Assembly: GCA_017591395.1 (NCBI GenBank)
Contig: WEDG01005185.1
Span: forward strand, 21,508-85,507
Reading direction: 5' to 3'
From: Schistocephalus solidus
Taxonomy: Eukaryota > Platyhelminthes > Cestoda > Diphyllobothriidea > Diphyllobothriidae
Length of the DNA: 64,000 nt
How positions within the stretch are numbered: position 1 is the stretch's first letter; each line of letters opens with the position of its first letter. A program made the translations under genes and the position numbers. The notes beneath the pieces were generated by a model that did no database searches, had not been told where the DNA came from, and saw only the letters and a list, made by a program, of their open reading frames with translations. Below are positions 10,800 to 21,640 of the stretch, in pieces.

Positions 10800-12200
10800 A
10801 CAAATTAATGTCACCTACGAGAACGAAAGTGCGTGGTGTGTTTAAGTCTCCTACAGAATTCCTATTGATGGAGAAAGAGATAAGAAACTTGGAAACAGAA
10901 ATGGCCGATCTAAAGAAGTTTCATTTGTTCATCTGGCAAAAACACAGGAAAAACGAGAATTCCAACCAAGGAAATAGCATATGCAAATATATCTTTCCTC
11001 AAGAGTGCCTGCTGTGAGGCTTAGACATTGCGTCTTCAGGCTCAATAAATCAGTAGACATTTCCTTCCTTCGAAAGGGAGATCAAAGCGGCTCGTGCACT
11101 TACTGCTGTCGTCCGTCTCAGACCAAGAGAAAAGTAATGTTCTGGGATAAACAAACATATGCGGCGTCGTTTGCTGGATGATAAAACAAAAGATGACGTA
11201 AGGGAAAGCTCGTCGATTGACCGAAGACCAAGGAATTCGAGGGGTCGAGAAAGGTCCGAGATGGGTTTCGCGAGAAATGGAGTTTGCGGCTCCCGCATGA
11301 AACCGTTCTTACCGATAGATTCTCTGAAAGCGGCATCCTCTGCTTGGTGATAGGAGCACGTGCAGATGGACAGGAGTTCCCATAAGGGGTTCGCCATCAA
11401 CTTTGAATCGTGACTGTGCTAGCGCATGATGAGATGGTCGGTCGAGCGAGAGTTGTTACTAGTACTGATGGCTGCCCGGCGATCGAGCAGCGAGTCACCG
11501 AGACGGGCGTTTGGGCCGTGAGAAATGATCTCGTTGTTAGCTCATGACTCGTCTGGGATGCACAGGAAAAGGATAGAACATGACGCATTCGTTTTCCGAG
11601 CATACTCAAATTGATTCTTCAAGATGGCGAATGCGTTACCATCGACAAATCATTCCGTTTTAGGAAAAGTGGGTGTTTCGTGACTATCAGGGCAATGCGC
11701 TTAAAATCATGAAAGATGATGTTCGGAAGCGTCACACCTCTTTGACCAGAGGAATGCGCATAGCTCACATCGCGATGTGTCAACGAATGCAGAACCAACT
11801 GAAAGGCATAAAATGAGGATGCTGAGAACAGAACTGAAGAGGAGAAGTGAACAGACAATGTTCTCCAAATAAAGCATCGAAAAATAAAAGCAATGATAGA
11901 GATGTTTTTCATGCGCAGACTTTACCGTAAATAATCAAGGCGGGTCCTCAAGGAGACGAAGGACACTCAATACGCGAAGTCCACTGCACAGAGCTCGTAT
12001 AAGAAAAGGAAGGTGACTCGGAACTCGGTTTGCGACTCTCATCACACCCCAGCGTGGGCGGGATGGACACCGGTTCGTCTCGAGAAGCACCCACGGAATT
12101 CTGGCATGAAATCCACACGAAATGAGCATGAAGTCTCTGTGGAGGAGGTACCCGGTATGATTGAGATGTTTATATACCAATGCTCCAAAGTCTCCTTTTC
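10800..12200 (+). pseudogene. ORF1 remnant of CR1-like element (copy I)
   Basis: Short plus-strand open stretches include a charged helical stretch, FLLMEKEIRNLETEMADLKK (10858-10920), typical of an ORF1 coiled coil. Near 11613-11680 there is LQDGECVTIDKSFRFRKSG, which lines up with the DGE...I.KAYRIGK block seen at 1-250. The downstream NALKIMKDDVRKR (about 11695-11735) fits the RPRPLKV... position. Many stops and frameshifts. It is followed at the expected distance by EN and RT pieces on the same strand. Confidence 0.45.
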
Positions 12201-12204
12201 GAAA

Positions 12205-12830
12205 TAGAAAGAAGAACTCCAGGTACTAGTCTCGAGACCAAGAACCCCGATGTCGTTGCCATTGCGGAAACGATGGCTCAAAAGCCGAAAATCACAGCGA
12301 GTTTTCGATAGATAGATATCCAGCTCTTTTTGAAGAGACCAAGAAAATAGACAGAGAGGTCATGGCGTGGCCAGAGATTAGCACAGGATTCTTGGAGTCG
12401 AACAAAGAAGCGCATGCCATCTTCGCCAGGAATAGATTTTTCTGAGATAAAGATAAAAATTGTTTACAAAACCTACAATACTGAGTGATCTACATACCAC
12501 CACTATGCTCACATTTCCAAAGTCTGATGAGTCATTCCTTCATTTGGTCAAAGTAGCAAGTCACCAGGACGTACTTATTGCTGGAGATTTCAATGCACCT
12601 ACAGTAGACTGGGTAAATCGGACAGTTGACGATGTGCCAACTTTCTTCAGCAGCAAAGCTATGGAGCTCACTCGATCAACCTCTGGCACAGAAGGTTAAC
12701 ATACCAATTGCCTGGAGCTGAAGTATTGTTACGAAGGACTTCTCTAGCATTTATGAAAATTGAATTCTGTTGCAACTCTCGGTAAGAGTGACCATGAGTA
12801 CGCTGCTGTGAGGCGTACTCACTGTATTCT
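12205..12830 (+). pseudogene. AP-endonuclease-like domain (copy I)
   Basis: The frame near 12235 gives NPDVVAIAETMAQK, with AETW changed to AETM and the Glu kept. The frame at 12460-12699 contains VASHQDVLIAGDFNAPTVDW, the GDFNAP..DW signature, and TLGKSDHEYAAV lies near 12780-12810, the SDH motif. The order N-terminal, GDFN, SDH is right for a non-LTR endonuclease. Stops at 12697 and frameshifts inactivate it. Confidence 0.7.
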
Positions 12831-13539
12831 CAGCGCCAGAAGAACCGAAGGCTAGCAGAAATAATTGAAGAAGGTGATTTTAACGCGATGGAAAGAAAGA
12901 GCTGATGTCCTTGAAATGGGATTGTTTGCTCAAAGGGGAATCCGAAGGATGACTAACGTGTTTAAAGACGATTTCCGCGAGTCTGATTGTACGCTTTTGT
13001 CCAGTGAAAGAAATGCACAAAGACTGATCGGGCTGCCTGGTTAACAAAAGACTTAACGAGCGGTTAAAGAAGATTAAATTAAAATGGAAGGTATTCGGAA
13101 ACGGGGTCGGCAGAACATCTCCGAGAGAGATTTCGTCGCAAAGAGATGCTGTCGAAAATGGTCCGTCATGCAAGGACGGAACTACAAATCAAAATCAGTA
13201 GGCTTAAAAAGGGCTAGTATTTTGGATGAGATAGGGTCGTTGAAGTCATTGGTTGAAGATGGTTGGGACTTGTGAGGATGTGGCATCGGTCATTTAACGA
13301 GACGAACTTCAGTTTGAGAATGTTAACAGTTGTGGACGTTGATAGGCCTGAAATATAGACAGAACTAGGGAACGTTCAAACAGGATCATCTGGGATGGAT
13401 TGGCCGCAAAGTTCGAAAGGGCTGGGAATCTCCACAAAAACTAGCACACATTCCGTTTAATCGGAGCCATCTGAATGAAGGGGCCAGATCTAGAATGGCC
13501 ATGAACTGCCCAAATTAACACAGGTGTTGAAATAAATAA
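12831..13539 (+). pseudogene. EN-RT linker of copy I
   Basis: About 12870-12900 reads IIEEGDFNAMERKR, matching YLKGNFDAMRRAA of copy F (41020-41060). A basic stretch follows (13084-13275, for example RKRGRQNISERDFVAKR). This agrees with the conserved spacer between endonuclease and RT in this family. Not open. Confidence 0.45.
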
Positions 13540-13965
13540 TTAAGAAGGAGACCATGAAGTTCCCTGGAGAAAATCGTGCTCTCAGAACTCCAGCAAGGCT
13601 TTTGGAACAAGAATCGCTCTTGTCTTTCCACTTTATTTAGCTCTCCACAGAGCAGTGGACTTTGTCGCATTGGACGAGATGGTGGGGTTGAATTCGTCAG
13701 CACTGATTTAAAAAGGCGTTTGACAGGTGTCACACAAAGCGTCTTATCTATCAGTACCTGTATTTCGAATAAGAGGAGAATGCTTCGGACGTCGCAGATC
13801 TGGGTGCTGGAAGATTGCCAGCTATGTGCGTCGATGCCTCGAACTCAGCGCCTACTCAAGTTATAAAGTAGCATGTCCACGAGTCCCTCTTAGGGCCGTT
13901 ACTCTTCTAACAACGAGAGTTTCAATGAGCTGGGTTGTCAGTCGTTTGTCGTAAACGGGACGTAT
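13540..13965 (+). pseudogene. Reverse transcriptase fragment (copy I)
   Basis: Frames give LQQGFWNKNRSCLSTLF (about 13584-13634), FKKAFDRCHTKRLIYQ (about 13705-13755; the KAFD catalytic block), and SLLGPLLF (about 13880-13905). These are consecutive RT blocks. The sequence ends abruptly at about 13965, before the YADD position, at the border with a GC-rich segment. Frameshifted and truncated. Confidence 0.6.
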
Positions 13966-14252
13966 ATTCTCATGATTAAAGTCGCCACATGACAGTTCGA
14001 CTGTCGATTTCGACGAGGTCCACCGTATGCTCCACACCAGATGGTGCAGGGACGGTGACTTGCGCGTGTGTTAGTTTTAAGTGATAGTAGCCTTGCGCTG
14101 CAGCTACCGCACTCTCTCCTCCTCCCCCACCTGAGCCCGGTGTCAAGACAAAGTCAAGAAGACCGGAAATGGGAGAGGGCGCAGGTGGCTGGCGCGGCCG
14201 GAGCCGCCCCTGGGTGTACCACCACACATGGCTCGGATATCACGGAGTGGGA

Positions 14253-14300
14253 GTGCTATAAAAGGTCACATTAAGAAGGAGCCATTGCAGTCTGACTCTC
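14253..14300 (+). promoter_or_regulatory. Candidate Pol II core promoter
   Basis: CTATAAAAGG at 14257-14266 in a GC-rich context. About 30 bp downstream is a pyrimidine-rich stretch (GTCTGACTCTCAGTCC) suitable as an initiator. No intact transcript unit follows, so it may be the promoter of a mobile element. Confidence 0.4.
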
Positions 14301-14340
14301 AGTCCACCAGTCAGCCACTCCACACAAAACGCACATTGCG

Positions 14341-14356
14341 CTGACCACGTGGTCAG
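14341..14356. promoter_or_regulatory. 16-bp perfect palindrome with E-box
   Basis: CTGACCACGTGGTCAG is its own reverse complement and centres on CACGTG, a bHLH-type binding site. It lies about 80 bp downstream of the TATA box. Confidence 0.4.
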
Positions 14357-14611
14357 AGTTATCCCATCAGTTAGCAACCTTCCAAGCCATGGCTTTTAGC
14401 GCACCGTAATAGTTTCAAGCGCCTCGAATTGTTTATAGTGAGGAAAAATGCGCTGAGCTGTCGACTTCACCGTCTCCCCCCACCCCCAAAATCAGACCAA
14501 CATCCGAACCGGTCAGTTGTCTGACGTGGGAGTGGGCGCATGGGCTGACGGGTCGGCGTACACGTCTTCGCGCGCCACAGCTCGACCTGGCCCCCATAAC
14601 GCACACACCAG

Positions 14612-15690
14612 GATTTACTTACTCAGGCGCATGTGTCCTAATAGGCCCATGCGGTGTGTAAAAGTTCGGGAGCAGTGAGGGCAGTAGAGGCGGGCGCGTT
14701 GACTGTATGTCGGAGCCCCAGGCACTGGTTCACCAGCCTCCGTGCGATGGATTCGCAGGAGACCGATCAAGCCGATGCGTGAGTTGAATTTGCGGGCGCA
14801 GTGTGGGCAGGAGAAATCGGTAGTGGCTGGGGGATGTCATTCATGGTAGTGGGGATGGCAGTGATGGTAAGAATTGCAGAACCGGAGGGTTTGCATGGTG
14901 TATCGGTGTTGTCGGCATTGTGGTGAATTCCGCTGTCATGAATGCGCATGTGACTGAATAGGCCCATACGATGAGTGAATGCGCGAGGGCAGTGGAGGCG
15001 GCGATCTTATCTGTGTGTTGGTGCTCCAGGCACGGGTTCACCAGTCTCTCTGTACGATGGTTTCGCAAGTTACCGACCAGGCCGATGTGTGAGGTGAATG
15101 TGCGGTCGCATTGAGAACCGTTTACGAGAGAGTACCCATCGCTGACTGTGGTGGTGGTTGCGGTGGCGGGAGTAACAGGCGATGAGTATTGGGATGTGGT
15201 CTCTATGATGGTGGGAGTAATGGAATTGATGCCAGGAGTGAGGGTGGGGGAGTCAGAAGGAGGGTTGGCAGAATTTGACGTAGAATTTGGAATTTTCAGA
15301 TTGTTAGTTAATTATGTCCGAAGATGTCAAACCAGGCCGATTCGCGCGTGGAAGATGCGTTGACAGCGCGGGCATGTTGGCAGAACCTGGGCATCGACGA
15401 TGTTAGTCCGGGGCACTGGTGACTTTCGTGCCGCTCTTTTGGCCTTGGCGGTGGCGATCCGGTTGGCCTCATAGATTGCGAAGCCAGTCTTCACGGATCT
15501 TCTCCATGCCGGTCTATCCTAGGTGAGGTCCTCCTAGGTCGCCGCGTTGATTTGCAGTTGCTTCAGCGATTTCTTCAAAGTGTTCTTATCGCTCAGGACA
15601 GCCGAATTTCTGCATGACTTTCCACAGTCCGTCGCGATTTACCGTGTCAAAGGCTTTCGTTAGATCCACGTTCTGTTTGCCCTGGCTTCG
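14612..15690 (-). pseudogene. RTE-like reverse transcriptase relic with C-terminal zinc-finger array
   Basis: Minus strand. At 15640-15585 VDLTKAFDTVNRDGLWKVMQ, an RTE-type RT block, then a jump with much of the RT deleted to LKKSLKQLQINAATWEDL and AIYEANRIATAKAKRAARKS (15570-15420). Five finger-like units follow: CPRCQRIFHARIGLV (15375-15330), QCDRTFTSHIGLVGNLRNH with its first Cys lost (15120-15060), CPRAFTHRMGLFSHMRIH (about 14995-14945), CPHCARKFNSRIGLIGLLRIH (14810-14750, one His lost) and CPHCSRTFTHRMGLLGHMRL (14680-14620). Ser/Thr/Pro linkers separate them. One internal deletion, frameshifts and stops. Such RT plus finger proteins are familiar from tapeworm genomes. The fingers presumably bound element RNA or DNA. 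Confidence 0.75.
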
Positions 15691-16185
15691 GTGCAGGGTA
15701 CTCAACCCCTTCACGGAGATCTCTTCAACTCCATTCTGTGTACTCTTCCAGTGTACTCACTGTGGTCCTCACCAAATGCCCTCCTGGCTTATATTCTTCT
15801 CTCTGCCTTAGTTTTCACCTCCTATATTGCCCCCTTGGTCATTTTTTTTCCATTTCGTACTTTTTGGTTGGTCCTGCGTGCATCTCCGCCGCGCCGTAAC
15901 GCATCATCGATTCTTATTTGCTCCTGCGGGGGAACTCCCCACGGTTCAGATCGAGTCACCACTGAGACAATGCCCAGCGGAAGACGATCAAAGCCTTGCT
16001 GCTGCCGTCTACAAGTGAACCGGGCTACCTGTTCAAATCCTCTTCTTCTGGTGGATTTCGATGGATAAACTACGTAGACCTCCCTAGTCCTCTATGGTCT
16101 CCCGAATCCATCATCCAGGTAGATTTAAAATGTCCTTGGTTTCCATTGTGATACTAAAACTTCCTGTCCTATCCTTTTTTATAGC
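15691..16185. other. Pyrimidine-rich sequence, no recognised feature
   Basis: Long T/C runs on the plus strand. Open frames (for example 15691-16068) have no motif and look like low-complexity by-products. Confidence 0.35.
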
Positions 16186-16308
16186 ACTCATTAAATCTCC
16201 TATTCTCATTATCATTTTTTCCTTAACTTACTGTGTTTGGCTCACATTTTTGTCTTTCGTTGCATCTTGACCTTGTGTTTATTTTTCTGCACATAGCCGT
16301 CGAAAGTG

Positions 16309-16444
16309 TCTTGTCTGGATTATGTGACTTTCACGCTCACTGACTCTCAAACTCCTGTCATCGGTCTACAAGTAATGGACACGGCAGCGTGCCAGAAGTT
16401 ATTCTTACCAAATTTCGAGGAAATACAACCTTGTTTGTGTATCA
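16309..16444 (+). other. Exon-like stretch in R copy 1
   Basis: TTTATTTTTCTGCACATAG looks like a 3' splice site. It precedes an open frame starting PSKVSCL and containing DSQTPVIGLQVMDTAACQKL and NFEEIQPCLCIK. The frame ends at ATCAAG/GTAACT, a good 5' splice site. The same frame is preserved at 19382-19518 in copy 2, with the difference Y/D near the start. The alternation of hydrophobic residues would suit a small beta-rich fold, but I do not recognise the protein. Confidence 0.35.
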
Positions 16445-16653
16445 AGGTAACTGCCTAAAACTTCAACGCGGTCGGAGAAGTTTCCAGTCAGCACACAGCG
16501 CATTCAAACCCGCATTTCGGTCTTCATTTTCGAATTTGCTGGAGACAATAAAAGCCTGTCATCCCCACCCAAAGAACTGGTGCCGAACGATGTTCTTCGA
16601 CGACTGTTGGGCGTGAATGTGATCGTTTAGAGGGATTTTGGTGGCTCTTGGCT

Positions 16654-16866
16654 GCAGTTGTGTGTATATGAAGTCATTAGAATGAGCACTTGGTGTCTGG
16701 CGGTGCACATCCCCGAACGTATACTGGTGGGTTCACTCTGTTCTGTTATGGCGATCCTCCATGGTGACCCCACGGGGGCTTGGGAACCTGGGTGTACGCC
16801 TGTGAATCCGTCTATACCAGCAACGTTTCTTTGTTCTCCTGTTTCCTCCCCCGCGCGCTGCTTTTG
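16654..16866 (+). other. Second exon-like open stretch in R copy 1
   Basis: GGCTGCAG/TTGTGTG could be an acceptor in phase 0 with the previous stretch. The open frame (LCVYEVIRMSTWCLAVHIPE... HGDPTGAWEPG) runs to 16867 and is conserved in copy 2 (19731-19940). Several GT sites could end an exon. Unrecognised; it may be chance. Confidence 0.25.
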
Positions 16867-17500
16867 CTGAGCTTACCTCAAACCCCCATCTATTGGAGGC
16901 AGCGGGTGTCAGGATTCATGGGAGAGGTGTAGAAGAAAGTGTGGCCCGTCTGTGTGCCTGTAAGTTGCTCTTTCCACATCACTTCCTTACATGCAGCTTC
17001 TTCGTGTCCACCAAGATCCGCCCCTAAACGGTTACATTCGCGTCGTCTCTGCTGTATAAAACAGACTGAAGATGATTTTTGCCGCACCAATTTTTCATAG
17101 TGCTTCTTGTAACAATGCTAACGAATCACTCTGTACCTTTGCAGTTTTGCCCCTGTTTTCAACTTCTGAGTTTTCTTACAACACTGATAGTAAAGTTGTC
17201 TTCTTCAACAAAACTTTGTCTCCTTTCCTCTCAAGACGCTTTCACTGACAGTAAAGGTTGGGGATAATTAAGTGACCGTGGTCCTACCCTCTACACTCAT
17301 TTGACGTCGATGGGGCGACCTCAACCTTTTGCCCGCTAAATGGGTTTCCACCTATTGACCGCTGTTGAATATGTCGCCTGTGTAAGGTATGCCGTTGGTT
17401 TTTCCCTCCTCAAGACGTTTTCATTGGCTGTAAAAGTAGGGGATAATTTGATGCCCCTGGCCCAACCCCTGCACTCAATTAACGTCGGCCGGGAGCAGTC

Positions 17501-17899
17501 TCCCTGATCAAGCTTATGTTTTCAGGTCCAGTGCTGAATCCGACTAATTGGCTCGGATCGCCTGCAGGTATTCAAGAGTGATCTCTATGTTGCATCACTA
17601 CGTAACTTGTGTGGGATCCAAGACCCTGTGCGTGTGGTTTCAAGAATCAAATCACGTTTCGCACGCTTACACTGGCTGTCTGGGTATGGAAGCTGGTGCA
17701 CCCACGATCGTTTTTTCATCGAGGACGGTGGCAGTTAGAGGAGAGTGTGAGATGGGTGTAGCACAATTCACCTCGTTCAGCAATTGTGGACTTGTTCTTC
17801 CGTGAAAGTTGGACTACCGTACCATGACGTACCTTCTTCGTTCAGTAAATATTGAACCTTGCAGTTACGATTATCAGTAAGTAATATTGATCCTTTGCT
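17501..17899. other. Array sequence unique to the first long unit
   Basis: Joins R copy 1 to the block shared with the 2.38-kb units. No match elsewhere in the window was noticed, and no gene. Confidence 0.35.
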
Positions 17900-18295
17900 T
17901 TCTTACGGATCGTTGTTTAACGCTTCCCTCACATTCTTACATACCCAAGAATACGATCTAGCGTTCGCCTCGGGTTGTCTACCCTAATAGCAATTTGAGC
18001 GCGGATAGAGCTCGAATCGTGCTTGACAGTGCGAATATTCCAGCACGAAGCGAGTGCCATTTTGTCCACGTTTTCGAGCTCGAAAATTCGCGTTCTACAA
18101 TTTTTAGGCATGGGGGAACTTCCCTTACGGCCTCGGCGTATGCTACCCCGTAAGTGCACGCCCTACCTAGGCGTCAGTTACAACTGTAAGTAGATTGTGT
18201 GGAAGGATATGGCAGGCGCAAAAACTAGGAAACATATTTCGTCGTAGTTTACTCAGCCGACCACGAGGTTTCTGGAGCACCGTCCAGTTCTAAAA
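17900..18295. repeat. Array block U-a, divergent copy
   Basis: Aligns with 22290-22690 of the next unit, including AGCAATT.GAGCGC, TTTTCGAGCTCGAAA and GTTTACTCAGCCGACCACGAGG. It is diverged at scattered positions, which makes it older than the later near-identical units. Confidence 0.6.
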
Positions 18296-19055
18296 GAAAG
18301 AAGTGTAATCTTATGAGTAAATGCGATGGTTACATAATAAACTAATGTTTAGAAATATACCGAATGAGTACTGGTTTTCCTTCGCCTTTTCACCCCTTTT
18401 TGGGTTCTAGGCGGTCATGGGTGTTTTAAAGACATTTTTGAAGGCCTCCACAATCTGCAGTCTGCCTGACTTCATGTCAAAGTTCTAGCGCTGACGGAAG
18501 CCTGGATTGCTGAGCTCAGCGGCGATATTATCGTAGTAAACCGCAGACCCAATCTGGTTCATAATTTGGCCATCTGTGGTAACAGCAGTTGCTGCTACTG
18601 TATTAAGGCGGTCGAAACCACAAATTAGGTAAGAAAACTTGGCGTCGTGCGTAGCATGCTGTTGTACGACATGCTGCAAGGTCTCCATGATCCGCCGAAT
18701 TCGCTTTTTAAATTTCTTTTCTGACGGCTGTACCCGTCGTCTGCATGTCTAGCGTGTTCTTCTGTGAGTGGTTCCACTGATGCTCAGTGTTTCCCCAAAT
18801 GTGGCAAATTAAGAGAGAAGAAACACCTTCTGGTGCCAGGAGGTGAGGTGCCCCTTGGCAGGTTTACCGGAAAGCCCGAGTAACAAGAGTACCTCGATCC
18901 GATAACGCGATAAATATCGAATTTTCGGTTTTTTTCGGGTGAGTATATACTAGATTTTCGAGATACGAAAAAACGTCAACAGTGGGAGATGCAACATTAT
19001 GCACAATTCGAGGACTTTTTCATCCAACTTTTCGAGCTCGTTAATTTGCAGCTTT
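18296..19055. mobile_element. About 760-bp insertion in the array unit
   Basis: In the later units GTCCAGCAGC..AAAAGTTCAGG is continuous. Here the two halves are separated by unrelated sequence with a minus-strand open frame of 67 codons (18485-18688) that I do not recognise. No terminal repeats or target duplication were found, so the insertion could also be a retained ancestral segment. Confidence 0.45.
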
Positions 19056-19261
19056 TATGTTCAGGTAACGTTCCCTGTGTGTATAATTCCCTAGTAGAAT
19101 GTCCACATGAAGCACACATCGGTTCCATGTGGAAAATTCACGATAGTTGTGACTGAGAGCGAATTTTTTCCAAATTGTCGCTGGCATTATTTATGTACAA
19201 TTCATTTTATGGTGCTTGCAAACCACTAACTAAGTGACTGTGGGGTTGTAGGGTTCACTAA
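19056..19261. repeat. Array block U-b, divergent copy
   Basis: Aligns with 22690-22895 (AACGTTYCCYRTGTGTRTAAT ... CACGATAGTTGTGACYGAGAGCG ... GTTGTAGGGTTCAC). It directly precedes R copy 2. Confidence 0.6.
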
Positions 19262-20530
19262 CTAAATCTCCTATCCTCATTATCAGTTTTTTTCTTTAAC
19301 TTGCTGTGTTTGGCTCACATTTTTGTCTCTCGTTGCATCTTGACCTTGTGTTTATTTTTCTGCACATAGCCGTCGAAAGTGTCTTGTCTGGATGATGTGA
19401 CTTTCACGCTCACTGACTCTCAAACTCCTGTCATCGGTCTACAAGTAATGGACACGGCAGCGTGCCAGAAGTTATTCTTACCAAATTTCGAGGAAATACA
19501 ACCTTGTTTGTGTATCAAGGTAACTGCCTTAAACTTCAACGCGGTCGGAGAAGTTTCCAGTCAGCACACAGCGCATTCAAACCCGCATTTCGGTCTTCTT
19601 TTTCGAATTTGCTGGAGACAATAAAAGCCTGTCATCCCCACCCAAAGAACTGGTGCCGAACGATGTTCTTCGACGACTGTTGGGCGTGAATGTGATCGTT
19701 TAGAGGGATTTTGGTGGCTCTTTGCTGCAGTTGTGTGTATATGAAGTCATTAGAATGAGCACTTGGTGTCTGGCGGTGCACATCCCTGAACGTATACTGG
19801 TGGGTTTACTCTGTTCTGTTATGGCGATCCTCCATGGTGACCCTACGGGAGCTTGGGAACCTGGGTGTACGCCTGTGAATCCGTCTATACCAGCAACGTT
19901 TCTTTGTTCTCCTGTTTCCTGCCCCGCGCTCTGCTTTTGCTGAGCTTACCTCAAACCCCCATCTATTGGAGGCAGCGGGTATCAGGATTCATGGGAGAGG
20001 TGTAGAAGAAAGTGTGGCCCGTCTGTGTGCCTGTAAGTTGCTCTTTCCACATCACTTCCTTACATGCAGCTTCTTCGTGTCCACCCAGATCTCCCTCTAA
20101 ACGGTTACATTCGCGTCGTCTGCGGTATAAAACAGACTGAAGATGATTTTTGTCGCACCAATTTTTCATATTGCTTCTTGTAACAATGCTAACGAATCAC
20201 TCTGTACTTTTGCAGTTTCGCCCCTATTTTCAACTGCTGGGTTTTCTTACAACACTGATAGTAAAGTTGTCTTCTTCAACAAAACTTTGTCTCCTTTCTT
20301 TTCAAGACGTTTTCTCTGAAAATCCAAGTTGGGGATAATTAAATGACCCTGGTCCTACCCCCTACACTCATTTAACGTAGATGGGGTGACCTTAACCTTT
20401 TGCCCACTAAATGGGTTCCCGCCTATTGACCGCTGTTCAATATGTCGTTTTTGTCCGGTATGACGTTTGGTTTTTCCCTCCTCAAGACGTTTCCTCCGGC
20501 AGTAAAAGTTGGCTATGTGACCCCGGCACC
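19262..20530 (+). repeat. R segment, copy 2
   Basis: Near-repeat of 16186-17500 at a 3073-bp offset. Both exon-like frames are open here (19379-19624 and 19722-19943). The internal CTCAAGACG duplication is kept but its second half is cut short at about 20525. Confidence 0.65.
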
Positions 20531-20790
20531 TTTATAGTTAGTCAAATAGTTTCGGAGCTGCATGCAAACTGTTTCATTTTTCTGATACAACCAGTCCGTG
20601 TTTAAATAAGTTAACAAGACCGCCTCCCTGACGCCCTCTTCTATCTCTTTGAAACAACTAAAATCCTAGTAGTAACAATCCGCGGTCATCTATGTTTTCG
20701 GACAGCCGGGTTGCTGTCAGAGATAGTGTCGAGGAAGGTGCACAGATGTGGATTTCCAATTCATCCAAGTTTGACATTGTACACTATACC
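20531..20790. other. Array spacer, no recognised feature
   Basis: Joins R copy 2 to the first 2.38-kb-type unit. Nothing recognised. Confidence 0.35.
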
Positions 20791-21246
20791 TTAGTATTAA
20801 TAAACGAGTTTCATAAATTTGAGAATTTGTATTTTGGTGTAGCCTGAGTCCCCATTTTCGGAGACTTGTGCCCTCATTTGAATTGGTTCCGTCCAAAGAA
20901 GAAGGAGAAGACGCTTCATTATCTGATGTTTGTAGATCACTAGGTTAGTCTCCCCATTCCGCTATCTTCTTCTTAAATCCTGAACTAATTGTCGACGTTT
21001 TATTCTCGCTGTCGGTGTTAAGTCCATTTGAAAAGAACGCCGCAGTGTGTCCTTGATTATGAATCGCCGAGAAAGAAAAAATCTGACTTGTTCTTGATTA
21101 AATTGCAAGACATTGGATTTGGATTGGCGATTTGTCGCTTTCCAAGTCGTGAGGCGTTCGGAACCGAAAATTCCTTGTAGGCCTGCAGAACCCCGTTGAG
21201 AAGATAATGGAGCAGTTATAGGTCTGCAGAGGTTCTCTTTGGCGCA

Positions 21247-21640
21247 TAGTTAAGGCCCAGCGGTACCCATCATTACAAAAAACAAAGTGGATAATGTGTG
21301 CTCTTTGTGAACAGTCATAGGCACAACAGAAATGAGTAGTATGGTATGCACAACCGATTCATAACGATTCGACATTTTCAAAACAATAGTAAACAATCTT
21401 TGGAATATACGATGAACTATCCTATATGCACTGAGAATTTTAACGGACTCACCGTCTTTTGGCAATGTTACAACATACTCTTTAAGAAATTCACTCGTAA
21501 GTTCTTTAAGAAGCTTGGGTACAATGTCGTTGGAGCTTGGGGGTTTCGACACTTTTAGTTCCTCTAATTCCCTTCGGACACGAGTTTCTGGTTTATGTTT
21601 CGAGTTATCAGGTCCTCTGCAGACGAACGAAAGCACTGCG
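21247..21640 (-). pseudogene. Chimeric non-LTR remnant inside tandem unit (copy 1)
   Basis: The minus-strand frame of 128 codons has RRELEELKVSKPPSSNDIVP and PKLLKELTSE, the first RT block of CR1-like elements, then LPKDGESVKILSAYRIV, which resembles the DGES..ILKAYRIG block of ORF1 at 1-250. The remainder (21247-21420) aligns with the 3' UTR of the family-C insert at 45025-45190. The frame is thus a mosaic of element parts, not a functional gene. Copies lie at 23636-24022 and 26017-26404. Confidence 0.55.

Larger units (their letters stand above)
13970..14610. other. GC-rich block of unknown origin
   Basis: Base composition changes sharply from the AT-rich surroundings. It holds a TATA box and a CACGTG palindrome (annotated separately) but no convincing coding frame. 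It may be the 5' region of a mobile element or a solo terminal segment. Confidence 0.4.
16186..17500 (+). repeat. R segment, copy 1
   Basis: Matches 19262-20530 over most of its length with a few percent divergence. It has an internal imperfect duplication: CTCAAGACG...GTAAA.GT.GGGGATAATT at about 17225-17320 and about 17405-17495. It contains two exon-like stretches (listed separately) with splice-like borders. Not recognised as a known gene. Confidence 0.65.

Noticed and set aside
10581..10808. 75-codon plus-strand frame as a small gene
   Set aside because: It overlaps the tRNA-like sequence at 10628-10697 and has no conserved counterpart.
15148..15363. Plus-strand 71-codon frame rich in Val/Gly
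   Set aside because: It is the antisense shadow of the Ser/Thr/Pro linker between zinc fingers of the minus-strand RTE relic.
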